DNA of 64,000 bases, from assembly GCF_900456975.1 (NCBI RefSeq), contig NZ_UGYM01000002.1, positions 5,208,001 through 5,272,000 on the forward strand. Direction: 5' to 3'. Source of the stretch: Shewanella baltica. Its GTDB lineage: Bacteria; Pseudomonadota; Gammaproteobacteria; Enterobacterales; Shewanellaceae. The translations under genes and the position numbers were made by a program. This document shows positions 37,427 to 46,955 of this stretch, piece after piece (position 1 is the first letter of the stretch; each line of letters begins with the position of its first letter). The notes under the pieces were generated by a model. That model was not told the DNA's origin. It was given only the letters and a program-made list of their open reading frames with translations, and searched no databases.

Positions 37427-38290
37427 ATGAAAAAGTTATTAATTATGTTTGCGATGATTTTTGCGGTTAGCTTGGTTGCTAGTCCAGTCGCAGAAGCAAA
37501 AAAATTCGGCGGTAGTAAATCTATTGGCAAGAGTCACCAAACGGCTCCGGCTCAACCAGCGGCGGCCAATACACCGACTACGGCACCAGCGGGAGCGCCG
37601 GGCAAGAAAGGTATGATGGGCGGCATGTTAGGCGGTTTATTAGCAGGTGGCTTATTGGCTGCGCTGTTTATGGGCGGTGGTTTTGAAAATATTCAAATTA
37701 TGGATATTTTGATAATCGGTTTGCTGGCATTCGTACTATTCAAAATCGTCCGTACTGTGATGGCCTCAAAAGCGGGGACGCAGCAAAGACCAGCCTACGC
37801 GGGTGCTGGCCAACCCAATCCGAATATGCAGCGCCAACAGACTGAACAAACAGGTTTTGCCACCAATGCAAACAGCGGCAGCAATGGTTTTGGCCAAGCG
37901 ACAAGCGCAGTTCCCTTCGATTTGCCTGCCGGTTTTGATTTACCCAGCTTTTTGGAAGGTGCTCGTAGTCACTACAAAACCTTGCAATTGGCGTGGAATG
38001 AAAACGACTTAAGCAAAATCCAAGAGTATGTTTCTATTGATCTTTACAATGAACTCAGCAACCAACGTCGCGAGTTAGTTGGCGATCAGCACACTGAAGT
38101 GATGTTTTTGGATGCAGAACTTGTCCGCGCCACACACAATGCAAATCTTGCGGAAGTGAGCGTTAAATTTACTGGCCGCTATCGTGATACCGTTGAAGGC
38201 GTAGAAGAGGACATTAAGGAAATCTGGCATTTAGAGCGTAACGTAACGCAAGCCAATTCACCTTGGTTGATCGTTGGTATCGAACAGTAA
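37427..38290 (+). CDS. Tim44-like domain membrane protein
   Basis: A 287-residue protein: a signal or first TM segment (LLIMFAMIFAVSLVASPVAEA), a Ala/Pro/Gly-rich linker, a glycine-rich hydrophobic segment (MMGGMLGGLLAGGLLAALFMGGG), a second membrane helix near 90-110, and a C-terminal Tim44-like/TIM44_C domain (about 165-287; FLEGARSHYKTLQLAWNENDLSKIQEYVS, ending ANSPWLIVGIEQ). Bacterial members have no established function; the fold resembles NTF2-like and Tim44 membrane-associated domains. Monocistronic. Confidence 0.82.
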   Translation: MKKLLIMFAMIFAVSLVASPVAEAKKFGGSKSIGKSHQTAPAQPAAANTPTTAPAGAPGKKGMMGGMLGGLLAGGLLAALFMGGGFENIQIMDILIIGLLAFVLFKIVRTVMASKAGTQQRPAYAGAGQPNPNMQRQQTEQTGFATNANSGSNGFGQATSAVPFDLPAGFDLPSFLEGARSHYKTLQLAWNENDLSKIQEYVSIDLYNELSNQRRELVGDQHTEVMFLDAELVRATHNANLAEVSVKFTGRYRDTVEGVEEDIKEIWHLERNVTQANSPWLIVGIEQ

Positions 38291-38333
38291 TCTGCCCATC
38301 TTCAAAAGCAGCCTTAATCTGTTAATTGCTAAA

Positions 38334-38371
38334 TAAAAAATCCCCGCACTCAGCGGGGATTTTGCTTTTTA
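38334..38371. terminator. Bidirectional terminator
   Basis: AATCCCCGC / GCGGGGATT with an ACTCA loop, A run on the left and T run on the right. It separates the convergent Tim44-like and NSS transporter genes and can serve both. Confidence 0.85.
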
Positions 38372-38376
38372 AAGGG

Positions 38377-39741
38377 TTACACAAATTGCCTGATAGCGAT
38401 CGCGATGATCAGGACTGGGCACACATACTTCACGTATCTTGGCCAAATGCGCCAGAAGAGTCCTGTGGTATCGACACCCTCTTGTCCACGAATCGCCTTG
38501 AGTAATTGTGTTTGGCGCCAAATCCAACCTAAGTAAATCGCGATACCAAGGGCGACCAGCGGCTGGGCGATTTGGGTGGTGAGCATAATAGTGAAGCTAA
38601 ATAACGTCTCAAAAAATACCGCCAGCAATAGAGATAATGAGGTCAGTAATAGGCCGATGATCAAGGTGGCGCGCTGGCGACTGAGCACGAATTTTTGCAT
38701 CACATAACTAGTCGGGACTTCGGCGATGGAAATGGCTGAAGTCAGGCCGGCGATGATCAGCAGAATAAAGAACACCACGCTGATGATGAGGTTGGCGGTG
38801 TCTCCTAAGGTCGAAAATAACGCGGGTAAAACAGTAAACACCAGCGCATCTGAATCGAGTAATTTGCCCTCGGCGTTAAAAATCTCCACGCCATTGTGCT
38901 GGGCCACATACATGGCTGGGATGATTAAAAAGGCGGCGAGAAAGGCGATGCCGCTATCGGTAAAGGCAACCCAGACGGTCAGCTTGGCGATATTCTCTTT
39001 TTGGCTCAAATAGCTGCCATAAACCATCATGGCACCTGTGCCTATGGTGAGGGAGAAGAAGGTTTGTCCGAGCGCGCTGATCAAGGTATCTGGCGCCAGT
39101 GCCTTAGCAAAGTTAGGCGTTAATAGTGCGGTAATGCCTTCGCTCGCACCATTAAGGGTGAAAATATACGCCACGCCCGCGATCAGCATGATCAACAATA
39201 ACGGCATCAAGCGTTTCGACCATTTTTCTATGCCTTCTTGCACGCCTTGCAGCAATACTAGAAACACGAGTGTGCTGAAGATCAGCGTGAACACGAGATT
39301 GCGCGACAGCGAGAAATCCACTAACCAAGCGGCGGTATCGTTCGAACCAAAGGCTGTGGCAATCGGGGCGATGGCGTAGCTGACAAACCAGCCAGAAAGA
39401 ATGCTGTAGAAGGTATAAATCAATCCCGCGGTGACGATGGAAATCAAACCTATCGCCTTGCCTAAATTGCGAGTTAGGGTGTTGAAGCCGAGTTTGCCCA
39501 TGGCATCGGCGGGGTTGGTTTGTCCGTGGCGACCTATCATGAGTTCAGCCATGAGCATGGGAATGCCTAGGATAAAAATCAGTACTAGGTAAACCAGTAA
39601 AAAGGCACCGCCGCCATGGGTGGCCGCTTGGGTAGGGAATCCCCAGATGTTACCTACACCAACGGCGCTACCGGCTGCCGCCATGATAAAACCTAAGCGT
39701 GAGCTGAAGTGGTTAGTCGAACTTGTATTGGCCGATTGCAT
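38377..39741 (-). CDS. Sodium-dependent transporter, NSS/SNF family
   Basis: A 454-residue inner-membrane symporter with 11-12 hydrophobic helices and the LeuT fold. TM1 has the conserved GSAVGVGNIWGFP with Na-binding residues, followed by GGGAFLLVYLV. Bacterial NSS proteins move amino acids (Tyr, Trp, Leu, Met) with Na; the substrate is not readable here. Transcribed alone, convergent with the Tim44-like gene. Confidence 0.9.
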   Translation of the reverse strand: MQSANTSSTNHFSSRLGFIMAAAGSAVGVGNIWGFPTQAATHGGGAFLLVYLVLIFILGIPMLMAELMIGRHGQTNPADAMGKLGFNTLTRNLGKAIGLISIVTAGLIYTFYSILSGWFVSYAIAPIATAFGSNDTAAWLVDFSLSRNLVFTLIFSTLVFLVLLQGVQEGIEKWSKRLMPLLLIMLIAGVAYIFTLNGASEGITALLTPNFAKALAPDTLISALGQTFFSLTIGTGAMMVYGSYLSQKENIAKLTVWVAFTDSGIAFLAAFLIIPAMYVAQHNGVEIFNAEGKLLDSDALVFTVLPALFSTLGDTANLIISVVFFILLIIAGLTSAISIAEVPTSYVMQKFVLSRQRATLIIGLLLTSLSLLLAVFFETLFSFTIMLTTQIAQPLVALGIAIYLGWIWRQTQLLKAIRGQEGVDTTGLFWRIWPRYVKYVCPVLIIAIAIRQFV

Positions 39742-40109
39742 TATGCCTCCCGTAAAAAGAAGGCGTATCTTAGGCGGATAAATAAGAAGTTCAACGCAAT
39801 TTTAGTGCGTTATAATGATGTTAATCGGCAATTTATATTCCAAATTTACTGATATTTTGGTGTTGTGTTTCGCCAGAAGACTTTATGCGAGACTATATTG
39901 CGAGTAGCGATGACTCGCGGCCTCACTTTAGCGAATAATTGCGATGATAAAAATGCAATGAATTGTGATCTTATGGTCAAAAAATACCGTATGGCAGAAG
40001 CTTAGTGGGTATTTTGATGCTATGACTTTACTTAAGCCACAATTGTGACTGGATAAGTCTGAGTCATGTCGCAGCACTTTGTGTTTGAACGCCGTATCTT
40101 TTACATAGC
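39742..40109. other. Intergenic gap
   Basis: About 370 bp, AT-rich, containing a small GCGAGTAGCGATGACTCGC hairpin near 39900. No gene, RNA or clear promoter recognised. Confidence 0.4.
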
Positions 40110-40610
40110 CTATGGTTGAATGGTGATATGGCTTAAGGGAATGGCCGTGTGGTCCTTGACCTTTTTCAACACAAAGCTGGAATGCACACCTGCGATATGC
40201 ACATTCGTCGTGAGTTTATCTAACAGGAAAGTGCGAAAGTGCGCCATATCTTGTACTAACACTTTAAGTTGGTAGTCGGCTTCAGAACCTGTGATCAGCG
40301 CGCATTCTTGGACTTCTTCGTAGGCCAGTACATTGGCTTCAAATTGATTGAGGATTGCTGGCGTGTGTTTTTCCATCCGCACATGGATATACGCAGTCAA
40401 ATGCAGGTTGAATTTATCCGCCGACAGACGCGTTGCATAATCGGCAATATAACCCGCTTCTTCTAAGGCTTTAACACGGCGCGAGCAAGGGGACGGCGAC
40501 AGGCCGACTTTATTGGCCAGTTCGAGGTTGGACAATCTGCCGTGGGTTTGCAGTAAACGCAAAATGGTTAAATCGAGTTGATCGAGTTTGTATGGGGGAG
40601 TTTCTGTCAT
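40110..40610 (-). CDS. Lrp/AsnC family transcriptional regulator
   Basis: About 166 residues: an N-terminal HTH (LDQLDLTILRLLQTHGRLSNLELANKVGLSPSPCSRRV in two halves) and a C-terminal RAM/AsnC ligand-binding domain (about 75-155, EVQECALITGSEADYQLKVLVQDMAHF). These octameric feast/famine regulators respond to amino acids. An in-frame ATG at 40670 would add 20 residues not typical of the family, so the ATG at 40610 was preferred; neither has a clear Shine-Dalgarno. Its target could be the nearby NSS transporter, but that is only a neighbourhood inference. Confidence 0.85.
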   Translation of the reverse strand: MTETPPYKLDQLDLTILRLLQTHGRLSNLELANKVGLSPSPCSRRVKALEEAGYIADYATRLSADKFNLHLTAYIHVRMEKHTPAILNQFEANVLAYEEVQECALITGSEADYQLKVLVQDMAHFRTFLLDKLTTNVHIAGVHSSFVLKKVKDHTAIPLSHITIQP

Positions 40611-40802
40611 CGAAAGCTTAGGGTTGGCTGGGTCTGCCCCTAGTTTGCCAGTCTTAGCCAAGTTTGCCAAAAATCTTGAGTCAATCAGGATTTAAAAGTT
40701 GGGAGAGTGATCACCCTTACTGACTGTGGGTGAGGGGCGCGCTGTCTGGATCTCCCACCATTTACCGCTATAGTTATAATACTAATAAGAGTGAGACACT
40801 GT

Positions 40803-41528
40803 ATGCGCTTGAGTTTGCTGTTAATCTGCCTATTAATCTTACCGACGTATGCATTTTCTGCCTCGATAACCATTGGTAGTGCGTTAAATCGCCCACCCTA
40901 TATTATCGAAGATGCCGAATCGGGACTTGAGATTGATATTATTAAGGCTGCCTTTAAGGAAATGGGCCAGCCAGTTAACTTTAAATTTTACTCTCGTAAG
41001 CGCCAAGTCTTATATTTCAACAAAGACAGATTAGATGCCGTGATGACCATGAATCCCGCAAATGGTGTAGATGGCTATTGGTCTAATGATTATGTCGACT
41101 ATACCAATGTGGCGATTAGCTTGGCTGCGCAACACCTTGAAATAAAAAGTATTGCCGATCTAAAAAACTACAGTATTGCGGCCTTTGAAAATGCTCGCCT
41201 ATTGCTCGGTGCTGAATTTAATGCCGTAGCGCAACAGACGATTTATCGCGAAGTTGATACTCAATTAAGCCAGAATCGTATGTTGTACTTAGGTCGGATT
41301 AATACCGTGATTGCCGACCGTTATATCTTCACTCAATTGAATCGGTTTGTTGAACCCAATATCGACACCCAGCAAGCATTGAGCTATCACTTTATTTTCC
41401 CGCCGACATCCTATCGCATGGTATTCCACAACTCAGTGGCGCGGGATACTTTTAATCAAGGGCTGGCAAAAATTAAGGCCAATGGGATTTATCAGGCCTT
41501 AGTGGTCAAATACTTAGGCAGTGCTTAG
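40803..41528 (+). CDS. Orphan periplasmic SBP_bac_3-like protein
   Basis: A 241-residue protein with a signal peptide (MRLSLLLICLLILPTYAFS) and the solute-binding family 3 fold: ITIGSALNRPPYIIEDAESGLEIDIIKAAF at the N terminus and YRMVFHNSVARDTFNQGLAKIKANGIYQALVVKYL at the C terminus. No transporter genes adjoin. Shewanella carry many such orphan proteins; amino acid or quorum-type ligand binding is possible. An upstream ATG at 40791 is in frame but spoils the signal peptide. Confidence 0.8.
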   Translation: MRLSLLLICLLILPTYAFSASITIGSALNRPPYIIEDAESGLEIDIIKAAFKEMGQPVNFKFYSRKRQVLYFNKDRLDAVMTMNPANGVDGYWSNDYVDYTNVAISLAAQHLEIKSIADLKNYSIAAFENARLLLGAEFNAVAQQTIYREVDTQLSQNRMLYLGRINTVIADRYIFTQLNRFVEPNIDTQQALSYHFIFPPTSYRMVFHNSVARDTFNQGLAKIKANGIYQALVVKYLGSA

Positions 41529-41581
41529 CAAGGCCTAAGTATTTGAGTGGAAGGCTGAATCGAGATGATCAACTACAGAGG

Positions 41582-42364
41582 TTAGCGTTCTGGCTCGTTC
41601 ACGAGCGCTTGTGTGAGTGGGCGTATTTTACTGACTAAGAACACGCTCAAGCTGCTGATGAAGGCGGCTAAAAAGGTTGAAAACAGCACATCTTGTGGCC
41701 AGTGCATCCCTAACAGCATGCGGCTTAATCCCATCAAAAATCCCCAACCTAATAATACCAATGCAACGCTAGGTAAGCCTGCGAGCAGCAGATAGTAACT
41801 GGCGGTGAGCACCAGTGTCACAGCAAAAATGGTATGCCCAGAAGGGAATGAGTAGCCAATTTCATCTTCCCAATGCTGGTGAATGCGCGAGTCGAGTCTC
41901 ATCTCAGGTTCAGTCGTTTTTAAGCCATCTAGCGCAGTGGATATTGTCTCGGAGCGCCCCTGTTTATCCAATTGATAAAAGGCATCGAGTGAAAGCTGCT
42001 CGTTCGTAGGCAGTGCTTGCTTAGCCAAAAAGACCAGATTAGGTCTGGACTCTTTGAAATAGGATTTGAGCGTATGGCTCACACTTAAGCTGATGACTTG
42101 GCTGAGACTAATGGCTAAAAACAAACTCATAAAGAGGGCTTTAGGCATAAGACGATAGGCGATAGCCAGCACAAACAACACAGTGGCCACGCCATAGGGC
42201 GCTGTGCCCGTCATGGTAATCCAATATAAGGTTCGGGCTAAGTGAGAGTGCAGATCGATCAGTGGAAACAACTGATTTTGGGTCAGTAACAGTAAGCTTG
42301 GAATGCTTGCCAGCAATAACCAGGCTAAACCTAAACGGCGGAAAAGATAGGCGCTATGGGTCAA
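41582..42364 (-). CDS. pgpB: PAP2-family membrane phosphatase, PgpB-like
   Basis: About 260 residues with six predicted membrane helices. All three PAP2 phosphatase motifs are present: KSYFKESRP (KX6RP), SFPSGH (PSGH) and SRMLLGMHWPQD (SRX5HX3D), so it is likely active on phosphatidylglycerol phosphate or undecaprenyl pyrophosphate at the periplasmic face. No ATG suits the N terminus. A TTG at 42364 with AAGAGG 8 nt upstream is the best start; a longer frame from the TTG at 42439 would begin inside the creD terminator and is unlikely. Confidence 0.82.
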   Translation of the reverse strand: MTHSAYLFRRLGLAWLLLASIPSLLLLTQNQLFPLIDLHSHLARTLYWITMTGTAPYGVATVLFVLAIAYRLMPKALFMSLFLAISLSQVISLSVSHTLKSYFKESRPNLVFLAKQALPTNEQLSLDAFYQLDKQGRSETISTALDGLKTTEPEMRLDSRIHQHWEDEIGYSFPSGHTIFAVTLVLTASYYLLLAGLPSVALVLLGWGFLMGLSRMLLGMHWPQDVLFSTFLAAFISSLSVFLVSKIRPLTQALVNEPER

Positions 42365-42420
42365 AATATAAGCCTCTTGATAAACGCCATAGGCTACAAC
42401 GCGGCAATGGCTTTGCCAAT

Positions 42421-42456
42421 AAAAAAATCCCGACAGCAAAAAGTGGCGCTGTCGGG
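42421..42456 (-). terminator. Terminator of creD
   Basis: On the minus strand, CCCGACAGC pairs with GCTGTCGGG (arms 42448-42456 and 42429-42437), followed by a seven-T run (42427-42421). It lies between creD and the pgpB-like gene, so the two are probably separate units. Confidence 0.85.
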
Positions 42457-42486
42457 GGTCTTCAAGGGTGGATCGGTTGGGCGCTG

Positions 42487-43965
42487 TTACGCCGTGTTCT
42501 TGGGTTGATGCCTTGTGACAAACATCAAAATCAGTAGGACAACTAACAGTAATCCTGTGCCCATCAGCAGGGCGTAATCTTCAAGTTGCAGTATCGAGTA
42601 CAGCACGGCATATAAACTCACCAGCATAATGCCTACTATCGCACCGCGCTTGATGCTTGCAGTAGCACTGCCCACGTAGGCGGATACCGACAACACGGGA
42701 ATACAGGCGGCAATTAAATAGGCATGCAAGAAGGCTAAATGCTCAGACAGCGACAGCAGTAGCAAATAGAACAAGGCCATGGCGCTGCCGACTAACACAT
42801 ATTGAATCGTGCTGAGGCTGGTTTTTTGCCCAAGCTCAAAAATGAACAACATGATAAAAGTCAGTACGATAAACAGCAGGCCGTATTTCACTGAGCGTTC
42901 AATCTTGCCGTAGTGAGTCACGGGCTCGAACAGAATCGCATTGGCCGATACTTCGGTCAGGCTCGATTGATTACTCTTAATGAACTCCTGAGGATAGTTA
43001 CGGGTTAAGTGACTGATATTCCAGCTTGCCGTAAAGCCCTGCGCGTTAATATCACGCTCTGCGGGTAATAATCCCTTGAAGCTCGGGTGTGGCCAGTCGG
43101 CGTGAATGTTAATTAAGGTTTGCTCACCCAGTGGCAGGGCGCTGATGGACTGAGAACCGCGCAGTGTCATCGCAAAGTCCACGCTAAAGTCACTGGCTTC
43201 GGCGACTTGTACGCCTTGGTTGAAGCCCTTTTCTAGACCGCCGGTGCTGCCTAATCCGGTGCCCGACATCAGTGAGCCTGAAAGCGTGACCGCATCACCC
43301 GTTAATTCAAGTTTATCCACTTTATCAATGGCTTGATTTGATGAAACACCAAAGGCGAGGCGCGCATTTTTATTGTCAAAGGCAATGAGGTTAGGGATTT
43401 CATAATGACTTAAACTGAAATCTGCCTTGCCTTGCAAAGTAGCGTTGTAGACTAAGGATTGATAAATCCCGCGAGTACGAAAGTCATGCTTAAGATCTAA
43501 ATCGAGCTTGAGTTTTTTTGGCAGTATGACCAATTCATCTTGATAGGTACGCTTCACTTGATGGCGATTTTTGCCATCGGCGCTGACTTCTTCCTGCATC
43601 ACAAAATAGCTATAGGGAATCACAAGCACAGGCCCAGAGAGGGTTTGCTGCTCGCCCCATGAACGGCCAATTTCATCGACAACACTGTGGTACAAGGCTT
43701 CGCGATCTGAGGTCATATCCATGATGATCCCTAATGGGATCATAGCTAAGATCGACAGTATGCCTATGGTTAACGCTTTCAATAGGGTGGTGTTTTTGGC
43801 GAGTGGTGTCCCTTTGCTGTGTGAGGACTGTGCCTGTGGCGATTCCATGTCTATTCCTTGATCTCGATTGAATTTTTTTAGCAGTGCGCGTACGACTAAG
43901 TAGGCTGCACCACCAAATAATGCCAAAGTGAATAGGGCGATGACGCCCACGATAATGTTGAACAT
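42487..43965 (-). CDS. creD: CreD-family inner membrane protein
   Basis: A 492-residue membrane protein matching the CreD (Cet) family: an N-terminal membrane segment, a long periplasmic region with GPVLVIPY, DWPHPSFKGLLPAERDINAQGFTASW, and a C-terminal cluster of helices with YGLLFIVLTFIMLFIFE and LVGSAMALFYLLLLSLSEH. In E. coli, creD is controlled by CreBC and affects envelope integrity and beta-lactam/colicin phenotypes. There is no creBC in this window. It carries an extra N-terminal extension of about 60 residues with its own TM compared with E. coli CreD. Confidence 0.92.
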   Translation of the reverse strand: MFNIIVGVIALFTLALFGGAAYLVVRALLKKFNRDQGIDMESPQAQSSHSKGTPLAKNTTLLKALTIGILSILAMIPLGIIMDMTSDREALYHSVVDEIGRSWGEQQTLSGPVLVIPYSYFVMQEEVSADGKNRHQVKRTYQDELVILPKKLKLDLDLKHDFRTRGIYQSLVYNATLQGKADFSLSHYEIPNLIAFDNKNARLAFGVSSNQAIDKVDKLELTGDAVTLSGSLMSGTGLGSTGGLEKGFNQGVQVAEASDFSVDFAMTLRGSQSISALPLGEQTLINIHADWPHPSFKGLLPAERDINAQGFTASWNISHLTRNYPQEFIKSNQSSLTEVSANAILFEPVTHYGKIERSVKYGLLFIVLTFIMLFIFELGQKTSLSTIQYVLVGSAMALFYLLLLSLSEHLAFLHAYLIAACIPVLSVSAYVGSATASIKRGAIVGIMLVSLYAVLYSILQLEDYALLMGTGLLLVVLLILMFVTRHQPKNTA

Positions 43966-44172
43966 GTGATTTCATTCCCTATGAAATACAGTACTGAGCC
44001 TTAAGTTTTTATGCCATGTTTCGCCAAGAAGGCTAAGCATTAACGGCAAGTATTAAAACAGATTTCCCCACAAGAGTTGCGGGCAAGTTGCTGATCAATA
44101 GTGGCAAAATTATGGCAGTGGCTGTTAATTAAAATATTAAGCGATACATGAGTTACTCAAAAGCATGGCGCT

Positions 44173-44685
44173 TTAGCCAAACTTGGGGTGTTTTGACTCA
44201 TAGTCATCTTCTTTTCGAATATGCTGAAGCAGTGCTTCGAAGCTTTGCTTAAAGACGTCAAGTTCGGCGGAATAGACTATGGCATGGTGGGAAAACCAGT
44301 GGTGTTTTTCACGCTCACGGTTACTGTAATCGGGCCAAATACGCAGCTCATACTCATCACCTATGACGACAATGACATAGGCGATGGCGCCATTGCTAAA
44401 GATGATGCATTGGGGCAGATAAACCAGCTCTTCGCCTTTGAATAACTCATACTCTATCGCTTCGGTGCGCCAGCTCACTATCGGTAGCGGCGCTTTGATA
44501 GAGCAACCAATCGACTGATGTTGATTGAACAGTACGGCGTTAATGTCATCCATTGAAAAGGGCTGGTGATCGCCATTTTTAGCCGCAAGAGAATACAAGA
44601 TATTCATCAAAAATGGCAGCTTAGCGCCATTGCCCGTTTTGCGGCCGCAGAGTTGTGCTTGGCGATAGTAGATATTCATCATCAA
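44173..44685 (-). CDS. Hypothetical protein
   Basis: A 170-residue soluble protein with no recognised domain. Features: no signal peptide, several Trp/Tyr-rich segments (SWRTEAIEYELFKGEELVYLPQ; RIWPDYSNREREKHHWFSHH). Three adjacent ATGs (44685, 44682, 44679) leave the start uncertain. Codon use looks native, so it is likely real. It lies between creD and the ycaQ-like gene, divergent from the latter. Confidence 0.6.
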   Translation of the reverse strand: MMMNIYYRQAQLCGRKTGNGAKLPFLMNILYSLAAKNGDHQPFSMDDINAVLFNQHQSIGCSIKAPLPIVSWRTEAIEYELFKGEELVYLPQCIIFSNGAIAYVIVVIGDEYELRIWPDYSNREREKHHWFSHHAIVYSAELDVFKQSFEALLQHIRKEDDYESKHPKFG

Positions 44686-44924
44686 TCCTTAATGAGGCGT
44701 CAGTACGTGGTTAGCGCGACCTTGAGTCGTGAAACTAACAGGCCTGTAAAGCGATAGCCGTTAAGTTATAAATGGCTTATGTTATCCGAAGAGCGCGCTG
44801 CGTGAGCTAGTTTGCGGTGTATTTTAGGGGCTCATTTGAAAGATACAAACTACATCAGCATTTTTTAGAATCTTAGTTTTGTCTGTTGGGCTTAGTGTTT
44901 GCAGGTTTTACCTTAGGAAACGAG

Positions 44925-46096
44925 ATGTCTAATCCCTTTTCACCCCGCGAATGGCTGCAATTAACGATGCAGCAGCAAGGATTATTGCAGCCACAGACTT
45001 CGGTGGCTGAGACTATCTCGCGCCTCAGTTATGTGCAAATCGACTCGATTAATGTGGTTGAACGGGCGCATCACCATGTATTGCATAGCCGTATGCCTGG
45101 ATACCAGCCGAAGATGCTTGATTCGGCTTTGGTTAAAGGTGAGATTTTTGAATATTGGTCCCATGCGGCGGCTTATTTACCGATTGCCGATTACCGGTTT
45201 AGTTTGCAACGTAAACAACAGTTGCAAAATGGCGGTAAGCATTGGTTTGAACCCGATGATAAAGTGATGCAGGAAGTGCGGGCGAGAATCCTTGCAGAAG
45301 GGCCGCTCAAGGCCAGTGATTTTGAACACAGTGAAGGTAAAAATGGTGCCTGGTGGGATTGGAAACCTGCGAAAAAAGCCCTAGAGCAGCTCTTTATGCG
45401 TGGTGAGTTGATGGTAGTGCGGCGGGAAAAATTCCAGAAGGTTTACGATCTCACTGCGCGGGTGTTACCCCAAGGTATTAATACTGAAGCACCAACAGAG
45501 GCTGAGTTTATCCGTTATCTGATTGATCGTTATCTCTATGCCCATGCCTTTGGTACTGCGGCGCAAATAGCTTATCTACGCAAAGGCTTAAAATCAGCAG
45601 TAGCCCAAGAGCTGGCAGAGATGCTGTCACAGGGGGGATTAGCGAGTTTAAGGCGGCGGGGCAAAGCTACTTTTACCACCCTGCATTACAGCTCCATGCG
45701 CCATTACCCAATAAAGTCTGGCTGCTAAATCCCTTCGATAATTTATTAATCCAACGGCAACGGCTAAAGCAATGGTTTGATTTTGATTATCAAATTGAAG
45801 TCTATGTGCCCGCCGAAAAGCGTCGGTATGGTTATTATTCTTTAGCGATTCTGTGGCGCGATACTTTTGTCGGCCGCGTGGATGTGAAAGCCGATCGCCA
45901 AACGGGCATCTTGTTATTGCAGCAATTGACCTTAGAAGCGGGCGTGATGGTGAATGGCCTAGATGAGGATTTCTGTGCTGCCTTTGATATCGCCGTCAGT
46001 GAATATGCCCGCTTTAACGGTTGCGATCGCTGGAAGTTAGTTAAAGCAAATCATAAAGGCCTTAAGCAGAAGTATGCTCGCCAACAAAAGTGTTAG
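44925..46096 (+). pseudogene. ycaQ: YcaQ/AlkX-like DNA glycosylase gene, frameshifted at a G run
   Basis: HTH_42 superfamily. E. coli YcaQ is a glycosylase that unhooks interstrand crosslinks; the QID at residues 38-40 (SRLSYVQIDSINVV) matches its Q-x-D catalytic motif. The reading frame is intact from 44925 to about 45637 (LSQGG), then runs out of frame to a stop at 45728. The correct continuation (ISEFKAAGQSYFYHPAL, WLLNPFDNLLIQRQRL, to 46096) lies in the -1 frame. The break coincides with six G's at 45632-45637; seven G's would restore a single protein of about 390 residues, the usual length. It may be a true inactivating deletion, a sequencing error, or slippage. The catalytic motif is upstream of the break, but the C-terminal domain would be lost. 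Confidence 0.85.
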
Positions 46097-46440
46097 TCAT
46101 CAGTCGCTTTAATTGGAATGTCCATAAAGCGAAAGCAACCATAGAGTAAAATAAGATACAGCAGTGGCAAGGCTGCGGTGACTAAGGGTGACGAGGCTGT
46201 GCTATCGCTAGCGATGCGATAGCAGGGAATATATACGGCGGGATAAACTAAGCTGCCCCACAGAAAACACTGATTCATCAATCGAGTGATAAAAGCGGGT
46301 TTGATACTTGATTGACTGGCCAGTCCCATCAAACTGGCGAGGAGCACTCCGGGATAAGTGAGTAGCGGCAGGCCACCGAGCAGGAGTAATATCCAGCGTA
46401 TTAGGCTCTCAAAAGTCGTCAATTCCACTGCGGTTTCCAT
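46093..46440 (-). CDS. Small hypothetical membrane protein
   Basis: About 115 residues with three to four hydrophobic helices (LIRWILLLLGGLPLLTYPGVLLASLMGLA; FLWGSLVYPAVYIPCY; LVTAALPLLYLILLYGCF). No family recognised. Its end overlaps the ycaQ-like stop by 4 bp, convergently. The ATG at 46440 is preferred but the Shine-Dalgarno is distant; a longer frame from 46479 is possible. Confidence 0.6.
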   Translation of the reverse strand: METAVELTTFESLIRWILLLLGGLPLLTYPGVLLASLMGLASQSSIKPAFITRLMNQCFLWGSLVYPAVYIPCYRIASDSTASSPLVTAALPLLYLILLYGCFRFMDIPIKATDD

Positions 46441-46514
46441 CACGCTTATCGTCTTCCCTCTGTTGACGCTTTGCCTCAATCAATCACTCAGGTTTGCTGG
46501 TCTATTTTGCGGGT

Positions 46515-46859
46515 CTATATTGAGCTGCGATCCCGTTGCATCTTGAGCCAGAATCCCTGTTGGCAAAGGTTACTGAAGGATTTCTGCTGCGGTGAAATAA
46601 CGATTCCGCTCGATGCTATCACCCGATAGTTTATCCAATAGTCTTCGCAAACACTGTCCGATGCCGCCTCAATCATGAGTTGATCTTGTTCGGTTTGCTG
46701 GCAGATCACCACGCCATTATCGAAGTGATACAGCGTTTCTATTTCATGAATAGTGAGGTCATCATCTTGATAGCTATGGCTTTTACTCGAATGGCTCAAT
46801 ATCGATACTAAGCTTGGATATCCATGAATTGCAAGAATATAGCTGGCGAGTTGCTGCAT
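46515..46859 (-). CDS. Hypothetical protein
   Basis: A 114-residue soluble protein, unrecognised. The ATG at 46859 has GGGGAAA upstream. It holds three Cys and predicted beta-rich segments (YHFDNGVVICQQTEQDQLMIEA). It sits 74 bp before the small membrane protein on the same strand and could share its transcript. Confidence 0.55.
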   Translation of the reverse strand: MQQLASYILAIHGYPSLVSILSHSSKSHSYQDDDLTIHEIETLYHFDNGVVICQQTEQDQLMIEAASDSVCEDYWINYRVIASSGIVISPQQKSFSNLCQQGFWLKMQRDRSSI

Positions 46860-46901
46860 TATTTCCCCAAGTGACGCACTGCTCGAAGCGTTAAAAACAA
46901 A

Positions 46902-46934
46902 AAAGCACAGCTGCGCTTTCGCTCACCGTGCTTT
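46902..46934 (-). terminator. Terminator of ubiK
   Basis: On the minus strand AAAGCAC pairs with GTGCTTT, with an inner AGCGAAAGCGCAGCT loop region, followed by a T-rich tail (TTTTTTGTTTTT). Confidence 0.8.
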
Positions 46935-46955
46935 ATTCAATATGCGTAACGTAAG

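Noticed and set aside
44173..46859. Toxin-antitoxin or defence system among the small genes
   Set aside because: The small proteins show no toxin, antitoxin or defence motifs, and their base composition matches the chromosome.
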